Assembly (NCBI GenBank): GCA_005878635.1
Contig: VBLS01000010.1
Coordinates: 17,197-25,678, forward strand
Length of the DNA: 8,482 nucleotides
DNA from: Methanobacteriota archaeon
GTDB lineage: Archaea; Thermoplasmatota; Thermoplasmata; RBG-16-68-12
Reading direction: 5' to 3'
Part shown: piece after piece, positions 5,620 through 8,482 of the stretch
How positions within the stretch are numbered: the stretch's first letter is position 1
Layout: the number at the start of each line of letters is the position of its first letter
Position numbers and translations under genes: made by a program
The notes under the pieces: generated by a model
Databases searched by the model: none
Seen by the model: the letters and a program-made list of their open reading frames with translations, nothing else
What the model was told of the DNA's origin: nothing

Positions 5620-6387
5620 ATGGAAGCGAAGATGGTCCTCCCCGGCGATGAGATCGCCGTCGCGGAGGAGTTTGAACCCGGCGAGGGAACGTACGAGAAG
5701 AATGGACGCGTGTACGCGTCGACCCCGGGCGTCCTCATCCTTGATTCGGCGAACCGCGTCGCCCGAGTTCGCGCCTTCAACCCACCGGCTGAATTGAAGG
5801 TCGGCGACATTGTGTACGGAACGGTCGACGACATCCGAGGGATGATGGCGACCGCCACGATTCTGGCGATCCACGGCCGAACCCGCCAAGTCAGCGGGGA
5901 AGCCGAAGGGACCATCCACATCTCCAATGTCTCCGAGGACTACACGGAGGACATCCACGACAAATTCCGCCTCGGCGACATCATCCGGGCGAAAGTCATC
6001 CAAGTGAAGCCCTCGGTGCAATTGACGACGGCCGAGGCGAACCTCGGAGTGGTCAAGGCTCTCTGTTCCGTCTGTCGCGGACCGCTCGAACTCCGAGGAC
6101 GCGACCTGTACTGTCCGAGAGACGAACGGACGGAGCGAAGGAAGGTCGCCGCGGACTATGCAGATCTTCGTCTCTTCGTTCCAGCGACTGAACTCGGCGG
6201 AGGAACGATCCCGGAGAAACATCGCGGAGGCCGTCCCGAAGGGGCCGACCGCGGGGGTCGGGACCGAGGCGGACGGGGTGGCGGCCGCGAACGGTTCCGC
6301 GATCGCGGCGGTAGCGGCCGGGGTCGCGACAGGCGGGGTCAGCGAGGTGGCGGAGGTCGCGATCGCGATCGCGACCGTCGCCGCTGA
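5620..6387 (+). CDS. csl4: Exosome subunit Csl4 with a long arginine/glycine-rich tail
   Basis: The N-terminal and S1 domains match archaeal Csl4, a cap subunit of the RNA exosome that helps recruit RNA to the Rrp41/Rrp42 core. MVLPGDEIAVAEEFEPGEGT (5-24) is the family opening; residues about 62-135 form the S1 domain (VGDIVYGTVDDIRG to IQVKPSVQL). A zinc-ribbon-like segment follows at 149-180 (LCSVC, LYCPRDERTERRKVAADY), but only Cys149, Cys152 and Cys165 are present: the usual fourth Cys position is Asp168. Beyond the normal family end (about residue 182) lies a tail rich in Gly and Arg (about 202-255, repeated RGG/GRD units ending RDRDRDRRR). ATG 5620 follows GAGGAG by 13 bases; ATG 5632 (Met5), where the conserved domain begins, is an equally good start. 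The METTL5 stop is 47 bases upstream, so one operon is likely, with a possible extra promoter (ACTAAATACC at 5568-5577). Confidence 0.92.
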   Translation: MEAKMVLPGDEIAVAEEFEPGEGTYEKNGRVYASTPGVLILDSANRVARVRAFNPPAELKVGDIVYGTVDDIRGMMATATILAIHGRTRQVSGEAEGTIHISNVSEDYTEDIHDKFRLGDIIRAKVIQVKPSVQLTTAEANLGVVKALCSVCRGPLELRGRDLYCPRDERTERRKVAADYADLRLFVPATELGGGTIPEKHRGGRPEGADRGGRDRGGRGGGRERFRDRGGSGRGRDRRGQRGGGGRDRDRDRRR

Positions 6388-6448
6388 CGAAAAAATTCCT
6401 GACCGTTGCGTTCCGAGAATTAGCATCAAGAATCGAAGGCAAAAAGAT

Positions 6449-6652
6449 ATGAACCTTCCCCGTGATAGCAGCCCGAAGACGTTGCCGATGCCTCCGTCCA
6501 ACGAGGAACTGATGCGGGAGCTCAGCCGACTTCGCTCGGAAATTCAGCAGCTCCGGGAGGTCGTCAGCGCCCTGTTCAACGCGGTTTTCGAGGAAGGGGA
6601 CGAAGACTGGGATACGGTCCCCGAGAAGGACGAATTCAACCTCTACAACTGA
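6449..6652 (+). CDS. Small coiled-coil protein with acidic C terminus (67 aa)
   Basis: An unrecognised 67-residue protein. After a Pro-rich start (MNLPRDSSPKTLPMPPSNEE) comes a helix at about 18-48 (ELMRELSRLRSEIQQLREVV, then SALFNAVF) with coiled-coil spacing, then an acidic tail (EEGDEDWDTVPEKDEFNLYN) with a possible aromatic anchor. The frame is open far upstream over the csl4 tail, but that part is an alanine-rich shadow, so ATG 6449 is chosen; ATG 6488 is also possible. A weak AT-rich element at 6417-6423 lies about 29 bases upstream. It sits 61 bases after csl4 on the same strand. Function is unknown; it could be a partner of RNA-processing proteins or of the SHMT-like enzyme, but that is only proximity. 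Confidence 0.65.
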   Translation: MNLPRDSSPKTLPMPPSNEELMRELSRLRSEIQQLREVVSALFNAVFEEGDEDWDTVPEKDEFNLYN

Positions 6653-6681
6653 TCCGTGCCAGGAAGGCCGGCCGTTCGTTG

Positions 6682-6689
6682 TTTAATAT
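6682..6689 (+). promoter_or_regulatory. TATA box deciding the start of the SHMT-like gene
   Basis: TTTAATAT, centred about 29 bases before GTG 6715. The open frame formally begins with TTG at 6679, but that would place the box inside the coding region, so the box favours GTG 6715 and a leaderless or near-leaderless message. Confidence 0.55.
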
Positions 6690-6714
6690 TCCCCGTGAGT
6701 ATCCGGGACCCGTG

Positions 6715-7923
6715 GCCGACCTCCACGACATCGTGAGAGCCCACGAAGAGTGGAGGCTTCGCGAGGCGCTCAACCTTCAAGCATCGGAAAATGTGATGAG
6801 TGATGCCGCGCGATCGCTCCTCAGCACGGACTTCGCGCATCGGTACACACTCCCCGACGACCTGGTCCCTTCTCTGGCTGGCCTGAAGAACGCGTATCGC
6901 GGGACCAAACACACGGATGCGGTGGAAGAGCTGGCCGAGCGACACGCCCGGGAGGTATTCCGCTCGGCGTTCGCTTCTCTCAAACCGTTGTCCGGTCACC
7001 TCGCGGGCTTCCTGTTGCTGCAGGCCTGTTGCAAGCGAGGTGATCGAATCTTGGTCATCTCCGCCGCCCACGGCGGATACGACGGCTACATGCCTGGGTT
7101 CCTGCCCGAGTACCTCGGCCTCGATGTGCAATTTCTCCCTTTCGACCCACGGGTGTGGAACGTCGATCCGAAGGCCGCCGCGGACTTGATCATCGAGACG
7201 AGGCCGCGGCTCGTGCTCCTCGGCGCGAGCTTCATCCTGTTCCCGTACAACCTCCGGTGGCTCCGCGGAGCGTGCGACGACGTCGGGACAATCTTGGGCT
7301 ACGACGCCTCCCATGTGCTCGGCCTGATCGCCGGAGGCGAGTTCCAGAAGCCCATGTTGGAGGGCGTTGACGTCCTCAGCGCGAGCACGCACAAATCGTT
7401 CCCGGGACCGCAGGGCGGTTTGTTCCTCTCGAACCGAAAGGACGTGTTCGACCGCGCGATGGGAAGTTTCCTGTGGCGAATCCAAGACAATGCCCACTGG
7501 AACCGGATTGCCGCCACGGCGCAGGTCCTCCGGGAGATGAAAGAGTTCGGGCCCGCCTACGCAAGACAGGTAGTCGCCAACTCGAGGGTGCTCGCGAGCC
7601 AACTGGACAAGTGGGGGTTCCCTGTGAAATTTGCATCGCAGGGCTATTCCGCGTCGCACCAGATCCACGTCGACGTGGAGGCTTTGAAAGAAAAATGGAG
7701 CCTCGGTCCTGCGGACTTCGCGGACCGGCTCGAGGCGAACAACCTCATCGTCGATGCGGTCGGGCGGATCGGGACCGCGGAAATCACGCGGATGGGCGCG
7801 ACGGAGGAAGACATGCAGGCGATCGCCGGACTCATTGTCCGCGCGAGCCGCGGCGAAGACGTCCGCGCCGAGGTCGCGGGGGCGCGCTCGCGACTCCGGC
7901 TTTCCTTCGCCTTCCCTCCTTGA
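6715..7923 (+). CDS. glyA: Serine hydroxymethyltransferase-like PLP enzyme, divergent
   Basis: This 402-residue fold-type I PLP enzyme resembles serine hydroxymethyltransferase, which interconverts serine and glycine with a pterin one-carbon carrier. Signs in order: HEEWRLREALNLQASENVMS (10-29), the SHMT opening; GYDASHVLGLIAGG (195-208) with PLP-nitrogen-binding Asp197 and His200; STHKSFPGPQGG (224-235) with the Schiff-base Lys227; SASHQIHVDV (312-321); RIGTAEITRMGATEEDM (351-367) with Arg359 for the substrate carboxylate. Differences from textbook SHMT: the Tyr-Tyr-Gly-Gly substrate segment is replaced by AYRGTKHTD (60-68), the FPGxQGGP-like segment expected after the Lys region is absent, and the Asn-rich loop before the RxGT motif is shortened. 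GTG 6715 is preferred over TTG 6679 because the domain begins there and a TATA box precedes it. The true substrate is uncertain: SHMT using tetrahydromethanopterin, or a related aldolase. The symbol denotes similarity only. Confidence 0.83.
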   Translation, partial: ADLHDIVRAHEEWRLREALNLQASENVMSDAARSLLSTDFAHRYTLPDDLVPSLAGLKNAYRGTKHTDAVEELAERHAREVFRSAFASLKPLSGHLAGFLLLQACCKRGDRILVISAAHGGYDGYMPGFLPEYLGLDVQFLPFDPRVWNVDPKAAADLIIETRPRLVLLGASFILFPYNLRWLRGACDDVGTILGYDASHVLGLIAGGEFQKPMLEGVDVLSASTHKSFPGPQGGLFLSNRKDVFDRAMGSFLWRIQDNAHWNRIAATAQVLREMKEFGPAYARQVVANSRVLASQLDKWGFPVKFASQGYSASHQIHVDVEALKEKWSLGPADFADRLEANNLIVDAVGRIGTAEITRMGATEEDMQAIAGLIVRASRGEDVRAEVAGARSRLRLSFAFPP

Positions 7924-8054
7924 GCGACGGCCACTCTTCGCCCCTCGCGACGACTATCGGGAAGCGCCTGGTCCGGACTTTCCCCGCGGTGCGGCACATC
8001 TGAACGGACGTCCGGTAGACAAAGGGCCATATGTCGTGGCCCCGTTAGCCCAAC

Positions 8055-8482
8055 GTGGCGAAAGCCGATCGATACCGACGACAGGCGGTCCTGCCGGAAA
8101 TTGGCCAGGAGGGTCAGCGGGCCCTCGGCGCGTCCCATGTCGTAGTCGTGGGCCTGGGCGCCCTCGGGAGCGTCTCCTCCGACTTGCTCGTCCGAGCCGG
8201 TGTCGGTCGCGTGCGCCTCGTCGATCGCGATGTGGTCGAACTGGTGAACCTCCAGCGACAGACCCTGTATTCCGAGGCCGACATCGACACGCCGAAGGCG
8301 GAGGCCGCCGGGAGGCGCCTTCGAAGCGTGAACGCCGCGGTCCAAGTGGAGGCCGTCCCGCGCGATGTCCACTCCGGGACGGTCCGGGAGATCATGACGG
8401 ATGTCGACGCGATCGTTGACGGGACCGACAATCTCGAGACGAGGTTCCTCCTGAATGAAGCGGCAATGGACCTCGGCATCCC
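8055..8482 (+). CDS. ThiF/MoeB/HesA-family E1-like adenylyltransferase, 5' part only
   Basis: The first 142 residues of an E1-like enzyme are present before the window ends. Such proteins adenylate the C-terminal glycine of a ubiquitin-like sulfur carrier (ThiS, MoaD or archaeal SAMP) for thiamine, molybdopterin or tRNA thiolation, or for protein conjugation. Seen: RYRRQAVLPEIGQEGQRAL (6-24), the family opening; the nucleotide-binding GLGALGS (33-39); VDRDVVELVNLQRQTLY (56-72) with the ATP-contacting Asp, Asn and Arg residues; Lys81; and VDGTDNLETRFLLNE (121-135). GTG 8055 is chosen because a stop (TAG 8046-8048) closes the frame just upstream and no other start precedes the conserved Arg-Arg-Gln. 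CATATG about 24 bases upstream is only a weak TATA candidate. The 131 bases since the SHMT-like gene hold no other gene I can support. The partner carrier and the zinc/catalytic Cys region lie beyond the window. Confidence 0.9.
   Translation, partial: MAKADRYRRQAVLPEIGQEGQRALGASHVVVVGLGALGSVSSDLLVRAGVGRVRLVDRDVVELVNLQRQTLYSEADIDTPKAEAAGRRLRSVNAAVQVEAVPRDVHSGTVREIMTDVDAIVDGTDNLETRFLLNEAAMDLGI

Noticed and set aside
6232..6387. Tandem repeat or repeat array in the GC-rich stretch
   Set aside because: The repetitive look (GATCGC-like units) comes from coding RGG/GRD/RDR residues with biased codons; units are irregular and there is no spacer structure.
6158..6448. Upstream part of the 164-codon frame that contains the 67-aa gene
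   Set aside because: Overlaps the csl4 tail and reads as low-complexity Ala/Val; only the part from 6449 looks like protein.
5569..6501. Minus-strand 310-codon open frame
   Set aside because: Opposite csl4; its Ala/Thr-rich part is the complement of the RGG-coding repeats.
6643..7668. Minus-strand 341-codon open frame
   Set aside because: Lies opposite the SHMT-like gene, which has the PLP Lys and other motifs.
7924..8054. A terminator or RNA gene between the SHMT-like and E1-like genes
   Set aside because: No T-run, stable hairpin or conserved RNA pattern is evident to the eye.

Overview
The window looks like an ordinary stretch of an archaeal chromosome, GC-rich (roughly 60% or more by eye). 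The archaeal signs are the start of a Nop5/Nop56 C/D-box RNP protein, an exosome subunit Csl4, a METTL5-type rRNA adenine methyltransferase, an archaeal-type SHMT-like enzyme, a tRNA-Val without an encoded CCA, and TATA-like boxes placed about 26-40 bases before several starts. A haem-copper oxidase subunit III/IV pair implies an aerobic or facultatively aerobic lifestyle. An uncultivated Thermoplasmatota-like lineage is my best guess, but that is inference and the sequence alone does not settle it.

Left part (1-2367), all on the minus strand, reading right to left: a 101-residue protein of unknown family with its own promoter and Shine-Dalgarno site; two very short charged coiled-coil proteins whose genes overlap by four bases; an MtnA-type methylthioribose-1-phosphate isomerase; and the first 146 codons of nop5, which runs off the left edge. 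The coiled-coil pair, mtnA and nop5 are packed closely enough (4-base overlap, then gaps of 10 and 39 bases) to be one transcript.

Middle (2450-3735): a plus-strand tRNA-Val(CAC) with a well-placed TATA box converges on a minus-strand coxIII-coxIV pair encoding two membrane subunits of a terminal oxidase. Oxidase subunits I and II are not in the window.

Right part (3736-8482), all on the plus strand: after a promoter-rich divergent spacer comes a Ras/Rab-like small GTPase fused to a C-terminal winged-helix-like domain. It is followed 22 bases later by the METTL5-like methyltransferase, then Csl4 with an unusual arginine/glycine-rich tail, a 67-residue coiled-coil protein with an acidic end, a divergent serine hydroxymethyltransferase-like enzyme, and the first 142 codons of a ThiF/MoeB-type E1 enzyme that runs off the right edge. 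RNA modification and decay (METTL5, Csl4, Nop5) is the recurring theme. The GTPase next to this group is the most intriguing functional link.

I see no CRISPR array, insertion sequence, phage or toxin-antitoxin module. The things most worth checking are the GTPase-winged-helix protein (Glu in place of the catalytic Gln, disputed start), the RGG-tailed Csl4 with a broken zinc ribbon, the overlapping coiled-coil pair, and the SHMT homologue lacking the usual folate-site signatures.
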